Origin: Tautonia sp040717455
GTDB taxonomy: Bacteria; Planctomycetota; Planctomycetia; Isosphaerales; Isosphaeraceae
Reading direction: 5' to 3'
Assembly (NCBI RefSeq): GCF_040717455.1
Contig: NZ_JBFEFH010000002.1
Span: forward strand, 1 to 64,000
DNA length: 64,000 nucleotides
Shown here: positions 9,571 to 18,296 of the stretch, piece after piece
Layout: every line of letters begins with the position of its first letter
How positions within the stretch are numbered: the first letter of the stretch is position 1
Translations under genes and position numbers: made by a program
The notes under the pieces: generated by a model
Told to the model about the DNA's origin: nothing
Databases searched by the model: none
What the model saw: only the letters and a program-made list of their open reading frames with translations

Positions 9571-10512
9571 ATGATCGAGACCCGCGACCTGACCAAGATG
9601 TACGGCGACCTCTACGCCCTGAATCGCCTGAACCTGACCCTCAACCAGGGGGACGTCTACGGCTTCATCGGCCCGAACGGCGCGGGCAAGACCACGACCA
9701 TGCGCATCCTCGCCACCCTGCTCAACCCGACCTGGGGCGAGGCGTACGTCTGCGGCCACTCGATCTACAACGGCTCGAAGGAGATCCGCCGCGCCATCGG
9801 CTACATGCCCGACTTCTTCGGCGTCTACGACGACATGAAGGTCATCGAGTACCTCGAATTCTTCGCCGCCGCCTACCGGATCTCCGGCCCGGCCCGCAAG
9901 AAGATCTGCGAGGAGGTGCTCGAACTGGTCGACCTGACCTACAAGCGAGACGCCCTCGTCACCAGCCTCTCCCGGGGGATGACCCAGCGCCTCGGCCTGG
10001 CCCGCGTCCTGCTGCACGACCCGCAGGTGCTGTTGCTCGACGAGCCGGCCTCGGGCCTCGACCCCCGCGCCCGGATCGAGATCCGGGCCCTGCTCAAGGA
10101 ATTGCGGGCGATGGGCAAGACGATCCTCGTCTCCAGCCACATCCTCCCCGAGCTGGCCGACATCTGCAACAAGATCGGCATCATCGAGCAGGGGCAGTTG
10201 CTCGTCAACGGCGCCGTCTCCGACGTGATGAAGCAGGTCCGCACCGACATCGTCCTGAACATCACCGTCTCGGACCGCATGATCGACGCCGCCGACTTCC
10301 TCGAGAAGCAGCCCGAGATCGAGTCGGTCGATCAGAAGACCGACCTGAACGACCACACCTTCCTCGTCGTGAAGATGAAGCCCGAGGTGATCACCTACGG
10401 CTTCCTCGCCCAGCGCCTGATCGAGAACGGCTTCGAGCTGACCCTCTTCCGCGAGGACGAGATCAACCTCGAAACCGCCTTCATGCACCTGACCAAGGGC
10501 ATCACGAGCTGA
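9571..10512 (+). CDS. ABC transporter ATP-binding protein (ABC-2 / DrrA-like)
   Basis: A 313-residue ATPase that would power a membrane permease. All motifs are present: Walker A GPNGAGKTTT (residues 34-43), signature LSRGM (133-137), Walker B VLLLDEP (153-159), D-loop SGLD, and switch histidine H190 in SSH. After the nucleotide-binding domain, about 100 residues form the C-terminal domain typical of DrrA/CcmA/GldA-type export ATPases. No permease gene is adjacent within the window; the only membrane partner nearby is the 7157-9436 product upstream on the same strand. Substrate unknown. Confidence 0.93.
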   Translation: MIETRDLTKMYGDLYALNRLNLTLNQGDVYGFIGPNGAGKTTTMRILATLLNPTWGEAYVCGHSIYNGSKEIRRAIGYMPDFFGVYDDMKVIEYLEFFAAAYRISGPARKKICEEVLELVDLTYKRDALVTSLSRGMTQRLGLARVLLHDPQVLLLDEPASGLDPRARIEIRALLKELRAMGKTILVSSHILPELADICNKIGIIEQGQLLVNGAVSDVMKQVRTDIVLNITVSDRMIDAADFLEKQPEIESVDQKTDLNDHTFLVVKMKPEVITYGFLAQRLIENGFELTLFREDEINLETAFMHLTKGITS

Positions 10513-10622
10513 GGCCGCCTGCCTGGCGAGCACCTTGCCCCGGTTGGCCGGGATCGTGCCGATCCGAAGCGGGCAATCGGGAGCCCCCGCCTCGACGATC
10601 AGATGCGGCTCGATCCCAATTG

Positions 10623-10732
10623 TGTAGGGTCCGCTGTGCGGGCCTTCGGAGTCGGGGAGGTCTGTTTGACGTTGTGTCGGGGCAGTCGCGCGGAGCTTCG
10701 AATTCGGGGAGGTCCTCACAGCGGACCCTACA
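10623..10732. repeat. 110-bp element with 16-bp perfect inverted terminal repeats
   Basis: TGTAGGGTCCGCTGTG at 10623-10638 is repeated exactly as its reverse complement at 10717-10732. Inside, the string CGGGGAGGTC recurs near 10652 and 10706, so each arm is followed or preceded by a related segment. It lies between the ABC ATPase gene and a DUF4345 gene and encodes nothing recognisable. Size and layout suit a miniature inverted-repeat element or a REP-type unit; no clear target-site duplication was seen. Confidence 0.65.
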
Positions 10733-10783
10733 AGATAGCCTCGGAATTGCTCGAACCCTCAACGCTGAGGAGGGCACTCCCCA

Positions 10784-11167
10784 ATGCGGCTCGCCCGGAT
10801 CTCGCTCGTGCTGACCGCGATGGTGTTCGGGGGCTTCGGGCTCTGGCTCCTGCTCCGGCCCGAGGGGATCACGGGGCTCGGCGTCGAGCTGACCGGCCCG
10901 GTCGCTCGCGCGGAGATCCGGGGCTTCTACGGCGGGCTGGAACTGGGGTTCGCCCTCTTCTTCGCCGTGTCGGCCTCGCGACCGCGATGGTTCGGGCCGG
11001 GGCTGTTCGCCCAGGCGGCGGCCCTCGGCGGTGCGGCGTCCGGTCGGATTTTCGGCATCGTCGCCGACGGCGTCTCGGACGGGCTCTTCTTCGCCTTGCT
11101 CGCCGCCGAGCTGGCCGGATGCCTCGTCGGGATCGTCGCGTTCCGACGTCTCAACCGCCAGGGCTGA
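10784..11167 (+). CDS. DUF4345-like small integral membrane protein
   Basis: A 127-residue protein with four hydrophobic segments (about residues 5-22, 45-65, 72-92, 98-118). The arrangement ARAEIRGFYGGLELGFALFF between the first and second helices matches the DUF4345 family of four-helix membrane proteins of unknown function. ATG at 10784 gives a membrane start directly. The gene is flanked upstream by the inverted-repeat element and downstream by a strong hairpin shared with a convergent gene. No enzymatic motif. Confidence 0.82.
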   Translation: MRLARISLVLTAMVFGGFGLWLLLRPEGITGLGVELTGPVARAEIRGFYGGLELGFALFFAVSASRPRWFGPGLFAQAAALGGAASGRIFGIVADGVSDGLFFALLAAELAGCLVGIVAFRRLNRQG

Positions 11168-11229
11168 GCCCCCGTGGCATTCGGCTCGCCTTCGGCAATC
11201 TGCCGATCGTCCACGGTGCAAAGAAAAGA

Positions 11230-11277
11230 ACCGAGGCCGGTCCTGCGTGTTTTCCACGGCAGGACCGGCCCCGGTTC
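11230..11277 (-). terminator. Hairpin terminator between convergent genes
   Basis: A 17-bp stem with one mismatch, AACCGAGGCCGGTCCTG at 11230-11246 and its complement at 11261-11277, with a 14-nt loop. Read on the minus strand it is followed by TCTTTTCTTT, so it fits an intrinsic terminator for the DUF1559 gene that ends at 11377; the + strand gene ending at 11167 may use the same stem. Confidence 0.75.
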
Positions 11278-11376
11278 GGTTCAGACAGAATCTCCCAGTT
11301 CGACGGGAACCGGCAGGCCCGCGGTCACACAACAAAGTCGTGCCGAGAGTCTGCCGGTCGAGTCAACAGGGGTCGA

Positions 11377-12501
11377 TCAGAGCTGGTCGGCCGAGATGAC
11401 CTCGCCGCCGTCCCGGGTGCCGATGCTCCAGATCACGACCTGGTTGGTCGTGTCCTTGACGAAGCGGACCGAACCGTCGCCAAACAGCATGTTCGCACCG
11501 CCCGGGTGGTAGCTGTGGGCGCTAAAGTTGCCGTAGGTGCCGTCGCTGTCACCACCCCAGAGCACATGGCCGCAGTTGGGGAAGTTCGAGTTGGGCGGCA
11601 CGAGCATGTTGCCAAGCGTCCGCGAGATCAGGCCCTGCGCCCACATCTGACCGAGGAAGCTTCGGTGTTGCGGCGCATTTGGCAACGACGATTGGGCGAT
11701 ACCGGCACACTGGGTCAGCCACTCGTTGAGCGACCCGCCGCCGAACGGCATGTTCAGTCGCGGATCATTCTCCGCGGGGTTGTTCCCACCAACGCCCGAA
11801 GGGTGCGAATTATTCACCACGATGTCCTGCGGGACCGAGAACCTGGTGTCATTGCCATCGCCGGTCCGCCACTCACCGAAGGCAACCGTGTTTGAGGTGC
11901 CGTCAAGCACATCTCGCTCGCCATACGCCGTGCCGCCGACCTCGAAGAGGCCATTGGGCCGCGATTGCTGGTGGGTGTACTGGTTCATGCTCGCGCCGAG
12001 CGAGGCGAAGTAATTGGTGTGGGCCGACGGGCGGCCGTGCCAGGAGCCGGGATAGCGGGGCGCCGACGGGCACTGGAAGGCGTTGATCTGCGTCGTCACC
12101 GCCGTGGTGTTCAGTTCCTGACCCTCGCCACCTCCACTGGCGTTGGGGATGCCGAAGTTGATGGCGTTGTAGACCGGCTGCTGTTCCAGGAAGGCCAGCA
12201 ACATCGACTGGGCACTCCAGTTGCCCCAGCCGTTGCGGATCTCGGCCGGATTGGCCATATTCCGGGTCTGGGCGCTTCCCATCGGGAAGACGTTGTGCGT
12301 GCTGTGATAATTATGAAGCGCCAGGCCGATCTGCTTCATGTTGTTCGAGCACTGGGCCCGACGGGCCGCCTCGCGAGCCGCCTGGACGGCCGGGAGCAGC
12401 AGGGCGATCAGGACGCCGATAATAGCGATCACGACCAGCAGTTCGATGAGCGTAAAACCGCGAGGCCGACGGCCCGACGGTTGGTTGGAAGCGGAAATCA
12501 T
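11377..12501 (-). CDS. DUF1559 pilin-like protein (prepilin N-terminus, H-X9-DG)
   Basis: A 374-residue protein. Near the N-terminus is a type IV prepilin leader: a basic segment, glycine, then FTLIELLVVIAIIGV, the site for prepilin peptidase cleavage and N-methylation before the phenylalanine. It continues with the DUF1559 hallmark LLPAVQAAREAARRAQCSNN and ends with the processing-associated H-X9-DG motif (HPGGANMLFGDGSVRF) and TRDGGEVISADQL. Planctomycetes carry many paralogues, presumed surface-exposed pseudopilins; their task is not established. The start at 12501 is chosen from GAGGAG just upstream and because it begins shortly before the leader. A hairpin terminator lies 100 bp downstream. 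A second copy is at 16719-17780. Confidence 0.93.
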   Translation of the reverse strand: MISASNQPSGRRPRGFTLIELLVVIAIIGVLIALLLPAVQAAREAARRAQCSNNMKQIGLALHNYHSTHNVFPMGSAQTRNMANPAEIRNGWGNWSAQSMLLAFLEQQPVYNAINFGIPNASGGGEGQELNTTAVTTQINAFQCPSAPRYPGSWHGRPSAHTNYFASLGASMNQYTHQQSRPNGLFEVGGTAYGERDVLDGTSNTVAFGEWRTGDGNDTRFSVPQDIVVNNSHPSGVGGNNPAENDPRLNMPFGGGSLNEWLTQCAGIAQSSLPNAPQHRSFLGQMWAQGLISRTLGNMLVPPNSNFPNCGHVLWGGDSDGTYGNFSAHSYHPGGANMLFGDGSVRFVKDTTNQVVIWSIGTRDGGEVISADQL

Positions 12502-12813
12502 GCGGACTCCTCGCGTTTCGAGAATGAAGCCATGAAGAAGGGACGATCGAACCCCCGGGGTTCTCAAGAGAGGGATCCTGGGCGCAAAACGCCTCAGTCT
12601 TCTCCTCGAATAACACCCGTGCACGACCCGGGCGGAAGTTCGTCAGACATGCGGAAACGCCGACTCGGAGACGAATCCCGGAGTCGGCCCGGCGGAAGGG
12701 ATGCCGGGGGCGGGTCCGCAAGCCACTGGCAGTGAGCCAGTCGATTGAAACGGCAGACCGGATGGCCATTGACCGAGGCTGGTCAACAGCCGAGCGACCC
12801 GAGGGCGGGTCAC
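12502..12813. other. Intergenic region with hairpin at 12659-12688
   Basis: Upstream region of the DUF1559 gene and downstream of a small exported-protein gene, both on the minus strand. An 8-bp stem GCCGACTC/GAGTCGGC (12659-12666 and 12681-12688) could terminate the upstream transcript. No coding signal; promoter elements not identifiable with confidence. Confidence 0.5.
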
Positions 12814-13011
12814 TCAGTCAGGCAAGACATCCGGGCTACGCGATCCAGGGGGGGGAGCATTCGCCGGCGACTGGGACGGATCCGCGGGAGGCGGCGTGGG
12901 CGGCACGTCGGCCAGGGGAATCTGCGTCCCTCCGCCGGAGCAACCAACACCCAACGCGAGGGAAGCCCCCGCGAGGACCAGGGCAGTCAGGAACAACCTC
13001 AAGCTTCGCAC
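12814..13011 (-). CDS. Small exported protein, possible lipoprotein
   Basis: A short protein (65 residues from the GTG at 13011) with an N-terminal hydrophobic segment (LRLFLTALVLAGASLALGVGC) followed by SGGG and a proline-rich tail (DVPPTPPPADPSQ). The cysteine after the hydrophobic run suggests lipid attachment, although the residue at -3 is glycine rather than leucine. GTG at 13011 is chosen because AGGAGG lies eight bases upstream; a GTG two codons earlier (13017) and an ATG at 13059 are alternatives. It follows the DUF362 gene by about 45 bp on the same strand, so the two may be cotranscribed. Function unknown. Confidence 0.6.
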   Translation of the reverse strand: MRSLRLFLTALVLAGASLALGVGCSGGGTQIPLADVPPTPPPADPSQSPANAPPPGSRSPDVLPD

Positions 13012-13055
13012 GAACACTTCCTCCTGTTGAGAAGCAACCAGATGACGGATTCTTC

Positions 13056-14276
13056 TCATGATCCTGTGAGATTATAGGCACGGTGGTCAATGGCGTCCCG
13101 GGCGAAAACGCCCAGGCCGAGCGCACCGGCCCCGGCAATGTGCTGGGGCTGGCGATAGTCGAACGCCTCGGTGCCGGTCGGATCCTTGCCCGCCCGGCCC
13201 GTCTCGGCGACCGGGGGCATCCCCTCGGCCACGCGCTTGGCGTCGACGATTTCCCCGCAGACCCGGTCCATCGCCACCGGGTCGGTCGCGAAGAACAGGG
13301 CACCGTACGACCAGACGTAACGCTTGACGGCGCCTGGACCTCGGTGATAGACGGCGTTCAGGCCGTCGAGGATCTGCAAGACACCCTTCTCCTGGATCGC
13401 CGGCAGCGAGCAGATCGCAGGGATGAACAGATTGCACGTATTCGTGTCGTGCGTGCCGTGGCTCCGCGAGACGTTGTTCACCAGGCCGTGGCTCATGTTC
13501 TTGAGCGCCAGCGTCACCCCGCCCGAGCCGTGGTCTTTCAGCACAGGGATGCAGATCATCTTGTTGATTTTTTTCGACACGACCTTCGCCACGTGCGATC
13601 GGCGCGTGCGATCATCCTTCGGGTCGTGGATGCCGGGCCGGGCGTGCACGATGTCGAGCGTGGCGAAGACGTCGGGGTCGTACCGGGCGATGTCGAGCTG
13701 CGCCTCGTCGTACGAGTCGACGGCCCAGTCCCACCGGCAGCCGTCGGGCAGGTTCTCCAGGTAGCCGGCCTGGATGAACTGGTCCTTGTAGCGGTCGAAG
13801 ATGACGATGTCGCGCCGGGGGATGCCGGCCGATTCCAGCCCCTCGACGATCGCGTGGACCGTCGCGTGGTTGCTGATCGCGTGCGGCTGGCCGACGGGGT
13901 TGACCTTGATGCCGACCACGTCGCCCGGCTCGAACATCGAGCGCCAGGCCTCGACCGGCTCGTCGATGCCCGTCAAGCCGGTCATACCTTTGGCCATCAT
14001 GATGCGGACGGCGTCGATCACCGGCTCGCCGTCGATGACCGCGGCCGGGTCCTTCACCTCCACCACCCGACCCGGATGGGCCCCGGGGAAGCGGTGCCCC
14101 TCGCCCAGCACCTTCGCGCCGGGGGCCGCCGCCGACGCCCCGGCCCCGATCGGGCCGGCACCGCCGCCGATCAGGGTGGCCCCGGCGGCCGAGGCCGCCA
14201 GGAAGGCCCGACGATCCAGGCCGCCGCCGGCCGCCGCTGATCCCCGGGAACACGGTCGAGGTCGTCGCGGTCGCAT
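13056..14276 (-). CDS. DUF362 domain protein with twin-arginine-like signal
   Basis: A 406-residue protein. The N-terminus carries LDRRAFLAASAAG (arginines 22-23) followed by an Ala/Gly-rich hydrophobic run, a Tat-type export signal. The rest fits DUF362: GDVVGIKVNPVG, then HATVHAIVEGLESAGIPRRDIVIFDR, and KINKMICIPVLKDHGSGGVTLALKNMSHGLV. In other bacteria DUF362 is often fused to ferredoxin domains; here no CxxCxxC cluster is present. It probably acts in the periplasm; reaction unknown. A small exported-protein gene follows directly, and a DUF1328 gene lies upstream on the same strand. Confidence 0.88.
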   Translation of the reverse strand: MRPRRPRPCSRGSAAAGGGLDRRAFLAASAAGATLIGGGAGPIGAGASAAAPGAKVLGEGHRFPGAHPGRVVEVKDPAAVIDGEPVIDAVRIMMAKGMTGLTGIDEPVEAWRSMFEPGDVVGIKVNPVGQPHAISNHATVHAIVEGLESAGIPRRDIVIFDRYKDQFIQAGYLENLPDGCRWDWAVDSYDEAQLDIARYDPDVFATLDIVHARPGIHDPKDDRTRRSHVAKVVSKKINKMICIPVLKDHGSGGVTLALKNMSHGLVNNVSRSHGTHDTNTCNLFIPAICSLPAIQEKGVLQILDGLNAVYHRGPGAVKRYVWSYGALFFATDPVAMDRVCGEIVDAKRVAEGMPPVAETGRAGKDPTGTEAFDYRQPQHIAGAGALGLGVFARDAIDHRAYNLTGS

Positions 14277-14400
14277 GGTCGGGAACCCTCCAGGGCAGGG
14301 GTGGGGAAATCGGCCTCGATCCCGGCCCGAATCGGATCGTTCGCGCCGGGATCGGGGCCCGCGTGCTCGCTCGGATTCGATGCGGCCGGCCCCGGGCCGA

Positions 14401-14580
14401 TCAGGTCACTTTCTTGTAGACGGTGACGCCCAGGACCCCCAGGATCAACGCGAGGACCAGGAAGATCCCCACCAGTACCTTAGCGACAGTCGCGGCCCCT
14501 TCGGCCACGCCACTGAACCCAAGAATCCCGGCGATCACCGCGACGACCAGCGCCACCAATGCCCACTTGAGAAGAGTCAT
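14401..14580 (-). CDS. DUF1328 (YtjA-type) small membrane protein
   Basis: A 59-residue protein starting MTLLKWALVALVVAVIAG and ending VTVYKKVT. It has two hydrophobic helices separated by a short loop with LGFSGVAEGAATVAKVL, the pattern of DUF1328 proteins (typically about 55 residues, start MLKWAL...GILGFGGIAG). These are inner-membrane proteins of unknown role, frequent near stress or envelope genes. GGGAG lies about 13 bases upstream of the ATG. It sits 124 bp upstream of the DUF362 gene on the same strand. Confidence 0.88.
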   Translation of the reverse strand: MTLLKWALVALVVAVIAGILGFSGVAEGAATVAKVLVGIFLVLALILGVLGVTVYKKVT

Positions 14581-14713
14581 GACCCGTTGCTCCCATCAAT
14601 CATATCGAAAAATCGTGACCGGTTCAAGACGGTTCAACGCGTTCGCGCGTGAAACACATCTCCCGTACGAGGGAGCAACACCGATGCAAAAGCCATGCCG
14701 AAACCCGCATTCC

Positions 14714-14726
14714 GGGGGGGGGGGGG
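14714..14726. repeat. Homopolymer of 13 G
   Basis: An uninterrupted run of thirteen G on the + strand (C on the minus strand), 27 bp beyond the stop codon of the DUF1501 gene. It lies outside any gene and could form a quadruplex or slip during replication; it is also a spot prone to sequencing length error. Confidence 0.8.
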
Positions 14727-14752
14727 TGGCGAATCGCGCAATCCGGGCCATC

Positions 14753-16144
14753 TCACGCCAGGATCGCGGTGACGGGGGCCCCGCGATTGATGGGCATCGG
14801 GCGCCCGACGGGGTCGACCACTTCGGTCCCCGGGTCGATGCCCAGGGCGTGGAGGATCGTCGCGGCCAGGTCGGCCGGGCCGACCGGGTCGGAGGCGGGG
14901 TAGGCGGCCCAGCGGTCGGACGAGCCGTGGATGAGGCCCCCCTGCACGCCGCCGCCGGCCAGCAGGGCCGAGTAGCAGCGGGGCCAGTGCTCTCGGCCGG
15001 CGTTGGCGCGGGTGATGCGGGGGTTGCGGCCGAACTCGCCGACCCAGACGACCAGGGTTTCGTCGAGCATGCCCCGCGCCGCCAGGTCGTCGAGCAGGGC
15101 CGACAGGCCGCGGTCGGTCGGGGGCATCAGGCGGTTCTTCAGGTGGTTGAAGTTGTCGACGTGCGTGTCCCAGTAGTTCTGCCGGTCGTCGTGCCAGTTG
15201 ACCGTCACCAGGGGGACGCCGGACTCGACCAGCCGGCGGGCCATCAAGAGGCACTGGCCGTGGATGTGCCGCCCGTAGCGGTCGCGGGTCGTCGGGTCCT
15301 CGCGGTCGATCTGGAAGGCGCCCCGGGCCTCGGCCGAGAGCAGGGCGTCGAACGCCCGGGCCTGAATCCCATTCCAGGCCGGGGGCCCGGCGGCCCCGCG
15401 ATCGACGCTCGACAGCAAGCCCCGACGCGACTGGAGCCGCTCCGGGGCCAGGCCCTCGGGCAGGTCGAGCCCCTCGACGCGGAACCCGTCGGCGTTCGGG
15501 TCGCCGGGCAGGAGGAAGGGGTCGTAGGCCTTGCCGAGCCAGCCGCCGTGCTGCCCCGGGGCCTTGCCGCCCGGGGCCGCCGGGTGCGCGACCGTCCAGG
15601 GCATGATAACCGACGCCGGCAGGGAGCCCGACCGCGGCTGGACCCGGGCGATCAACGATCCCAGGTGCGGCCAGTCGGCCGGCGACGGGCCGTCGGCGTC
15701 CGACTTCGGCCGGGGGGCCAGGTGCCCGGTCTGCTGGTGATGCACGCTCGACAGGTGGGCCGCGTCGTCGTGCGTCATCGACCGGATGATCGCCAGGCGA
15801 TCCATCCGCTCGGCCAGCATCGGGAAGTGCTCGCTGATCTGGATGCCCGGCACCGACGTGGCGATCGGCCGGAACTCGCCCCGGATCTCGTCCGGGGCCT
15901 CGGGCTTCAGGTCGAGCGTCTCCAGCTGGCTCGGGCCCCCCCAGGCGAAGACCAGGATGCACGCCTTCGCCCGGCCCGTGGTCGTCCGGGCGGGCGATGC
16001 CGCCGCGGCCGATCGGGCCCGGAAGAACGCCGGCAGAGACAGCCCGCCCAGCGCCAACGCCCCCGCCCGCAACACCTCGCGACGGTTCGGGCCCGAGCAC
16101 GGCGCAGGGACTCGCCCACCAGAATCTTGAAAACTCAGCACCAC
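14753..16144 (-). CDS. DUF1501 (sulfatase-like fold) protein with Tat signal
   Basis: A 463-residue protein. PNRREVLRAGALALGG (arginines 21-22) is a Tat signal, followed by a secretory cleavage region. The mature part follows the DUF1501 pattern: ACILVFAWGGPSQLETLDLKPEAP near the start, then HFPMLAERMDRLAIIRSM, RLVESGVPLVTVNW, TLVVWVGEFGRNPRI and GREHWPRCYSALLAGGGV. The family belongs to the alkaline-phosphatase/sulfatase superfamily and is greatly expanded in planctomycetes, often paired with DUF1549/DUF1553 genes; no such partner is present here. Activity not established. The start at 16144 places the signal correctly. Confidence 0.9.
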   Translation of the reverse strand: MVLSFQDSGGRVPAPCSGPNRREVLRAGALALGGLSLPAFFRARSAAAASPARTTTGRAKACILVFAWGGPSQLETLDLKPEAPDEIRGEFRPIATSVPGIQISEHFPMLAERMDRLAIIRSMTHDDAAHLSSVHHQQTGHLAPRPKSDADGPSPADWPHLGSLIARVQPRSGSLPASVIMPWTVAHPAAPGGKAPGQHGGWLGKAYDPFLLPGDPNADGFRVEGLDLPEGLAPERLQSRRGLLSSVDRGAAGPPAWNGIQARAFDALLSAEARGAFQIDREDPTTRDRYGRHIHGQCLLMARRLVESGVPLVTVNWHDDRQNYWDTHVDNFNHLKNRLMPPTDRGLSALLDDLAARGMLDETLVVWVGEFGRNPRITRANAGREHWPRCYSALLAGGGVQGGLIHGSSDRWAAYPASDPVGPADLAATILHALGIDPGTEVVDPVGRPMPINRGAPVTAILA

Positions 16145-16718
16145 GACACCCCTCTTACGTTTGAGCCGATGGAGCCTCGCAGATGTTCAACCATCGCTCA
16201 ACTTCGGAAGAACTTCACTGTAACATGAGGTCCCCGGGGTGTCCATGCAAGGCTTTTCCGCCGCGTTTCCCGGGCGAATCAACGGTGTGACTGCACGACG
16301 ATCCTCCCCGTTCGGGGCGGACTGCCCCGCTGGTTTCAAATTTATTCCGAAAATTTGTGTCCAATTTTCCTCGGATCTTCACGCCCGCGTTTCCGCCGAG
16401 TCGATCGCGCACGCCGCGGGCCTCCCGGCGACCTGGAAACGCCTCAACCCCCTTATCGCGTCACCCCTTCGAGCGTCGCAGCCCGCGAAGCCGCGCGGGC
16501 CCCCCCGGCCCGCCGCCCCGATCCGATCCACCCCGCCACGCCTTGACGCTCGCACGGAGTGTTGACAAATTTCTCCTTGCGGACGTGAGCGAGGCGTGAT
16601 GTAGTGACTTATACACGGGAATCCACAAGCCTCATCTTCTCAGTCGGTGTTCTGTGCCGATTCATGTGGATGGCCGTGTTTCGAATGGGGTCTCGAAAAC
16701 AATCTCAAGGGGGGATAA
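16145..16718. other. Divergent intergenic region with AT-rich island
   Basis: It separates the DUF1501 gene (minus) from the second DUF1559 gene (plus), so it should hold both promoters. Around 16330-16375 base composition drops sharply in GC, with near-palindromic AAATTTATTCCGAAAATTTG. A TTGACA hexamer is present at 16562-16567 but no matching -10 at the right spacing was found. Otherwise nothing recognisable. Confidence 0.5.
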
Positions 16719-17780
16719 ATGCATCACTCCAAGTCGGTCTCGAAACCCGCGAGGGGTTTCACGTTGATTGAATTGCTGGTGGTGATTGCAATCATCGGCG
16801 TCCTGATTGCCCTACTTCTTCCCGCGGTCCAGGCGGCCCGAGAAGCGGCTCGCCGGGCGCAATGCTCGAATAATCTCAAGCAGTTCGGCCTCGCCATCCA
16901 CAATTATCATTCCGCCAATCAGTGCTTCCCCTGGACGCAGGGGGTCACCATGTACAAGTTCGACGACTTCCCCGCGCAGCACGAGTGGTCGAACTTCAGC
17001 GGTCACGCCCTGATGCTCCCCTACATGGAGCAGACGGCCATCCAGAACACGCTCAACTTCGACTGGGGCTTCCACCCGTTCACCGGGTTCCCGACCCCGG
17101 TCGACCCGATCCAGTTGACCGGCGTGTCCGCGGTCATCAACACCTTCCTCTGCCCGAGCGACGAGGGCCGGGGCCGCAACAACTACCTGCTCTCCAACGG
17201 CACGAACTTCGACTGGTGGAGCCGCCCGTCGGGCCACGGTGCCCTCGGCCGGCCGACCAGCGGCCAGTACAGCGCCACCATCGGGGCGATCCGCGACGGC
17301 ACGACCAACACCATCGCCATCGCCGAGCGGCTCCGGGGCGACGGCGACCAGGTCAAGCGCACGCGCAGCGACATCTTCAACGCCGTGCCCATCCACACCA
17401 ACTTCCCGACCTTCGTGATGCAGAACCCGGCCGACCGCCAGGCCCTGCCCACCGCCATCGAGCAGTGCAACCAGTTCGCGATCGCCAACCCGAACTCGAC
17501 GTTCGACTGGTCCGGCTTCCACTGGGCCTCCGCGAACTACAACCAGACCGTCTTCAACTTCAACCTGACCCCCAACAGCCAGCACAGCGACTGCTCCCCC
17601 TGGGGCGGCGTCTCCACCGGCTACGGCTTCTTCACCCCGCGCAGCAACCACCCCGGCGGCGTGAACGTGATGCTGGCCGACGGCTCGGTCCGCTTCATCA
17701 AGGACACGATCAACCAGGACATCTGGCTCGCCCTCGGCACCCGGGACGGCGGCGAGGTCGTCTCGGCCGACCAGTGGTAA
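16719..17780 (+). CDS. DUF1559 pilin-like protein (second copy)
   Basis: A 353-residue paralogue of the 11377-12501 product with the same plan: prepilin leader KPARG/FTLIELLVVIAIIGV, LLPAVQAAREAARRAQCSNNLKQFGLAIHNYHS, two regions of aromatic-rich extracellular sequence, and the C-terminal H-X9-DG motif HPGGVNVMLADGSVRFIKDT followed by TRDGGEVVSADQW. AGGGGGG precedes the ATG. Expected to be processed by prepilin peptidase and sit at the cell surface. A strong terminator follows 57 bp downstream. It lies opposite a small lipoprotein gene. Confidence 0.95.
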   Translation: MHHSKSVSKPARGFTLIELLVVIAIIGVLIALLLPAVQAAREAARRAQCSNNLKQFGLAIHNYHSANQCFPWTQGVTMYKFDDFPAQHEWSNFSGHALMLPYMEQTAIQNTLNFDWGFHPFTGFPTPVDPIQLTGVSAVINTFLCPSDEGRGRNNYLLSNGTNFDWWSRPSGHGALGRPTSGQYSATIGAIRDGTTNTIAIAERLRGDGDQVKRTRSDIFNAVPIHTNFPTFVMQNPADRQALPTAIEQCNQFAIANPNSTFDWSGFHWASANYNQTVFNFNLTPNSQHSDCSPWGGVSTGYGFFTPRSNHPGGVNVMLADGSVRFIKDTINQDIWLALGTRDGGEVVSADQW

Positions 17781-17836
17781 GCCGACCCGGCATCGCCCCT
17801 TCGGCCTGAAGTGAACACGCTTCGGTCCAAGACCGC

Positions 17837-17878
17837 CACGAGCCGCCCCGGGACCATGCGTCCCGGGGGCGGCTCGTG
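17837..17878 (+). terminator. Strong hairpin downstream of the second DUF1559 gene
   Basis: CACGAGCCGCCCCGGGA (17837-17853) pairs with a near-perfect complement at 17861-17878 around a 7-nt loop; GC-rich stem, then TGCGTTTCC. It lies between two convergent genes and could end transcripts from both sides. Confidence 0.8.
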
Positions 17879-17906
17879 TGCGTTTCCGACCTCTGCCCAA
17901 CGCTCA

Positions 17907-18119
17907 TCAGCGCACGGGCGCGACGCCCGGCGATTGCATGTCCTTGGGCATCCCTTCCATCACGTCGATCGTCGCGCTCTTGGCTTCCTCGACGGTCGCC
18001 GGCTCGGGAGGAGCCTCGTCGGCCTCGCCGCCGCCGCCGCCGCAGCCGCCGACGAGGGCCACACAGCCGCCGACGACCAGGGCGCCGACCCAGGTCCGCA
18101 GGTTCTTCAACTCAGTCAT
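17907..18119 (-). CDS. Small lipoprotein
   Basis: A 70-residue protein with start MTELKNLRTWVGALVVGG, a hydrophobic core and the lipobox LVGGC followed by five glycines, so it is probably lipidated after signal peptidase II cleavage. The mature part is acidic (EADEAPPEPATVEEAKSATIDVMEGMPKDMQ) and predicted helical. ATG at 18119 is chosen over longer frames because GGGAGA precedes it and the signal begins there. It faces the DUF1559 gene across a hairpin. Small lipoproteins beside DUF1559 genes are common in planctomycetes. Function unknown. Confidence 0.72.
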   Translation of the reverse strand: MTELKNLRTWVGALVVGGCVALVGGCGGGGGEADEAPPEPATVEEAKSATIDVMEGMPKDMQSPGVAPVR

Positions 18120-18296
18120 CGAAGGGTGTCTCCCTTGGAGGTTCATCCCGAAAAAAAACCGGGCGACCGGATCTCGCCCCGGGGTTCCCGTTGAGCGATT
18201 CACCTTAGCCGCCCGGCCCGCCCGGATCAATCACCGAGCGCCCACATCAGTTCATTCGAAACCGCCCATCCCCGGGCGTCGCCGCCGCTCGACCGC

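Noticed and set aside
16562..16614. TTGACA hexamer and TTATACACG (DnaA-box-like) upstream of the DUF1559 gene
   Set aside because: No -10 at the right distance, and the single box has a mismatch with no second good box, so neither a promoter nor an origin can be claimed.
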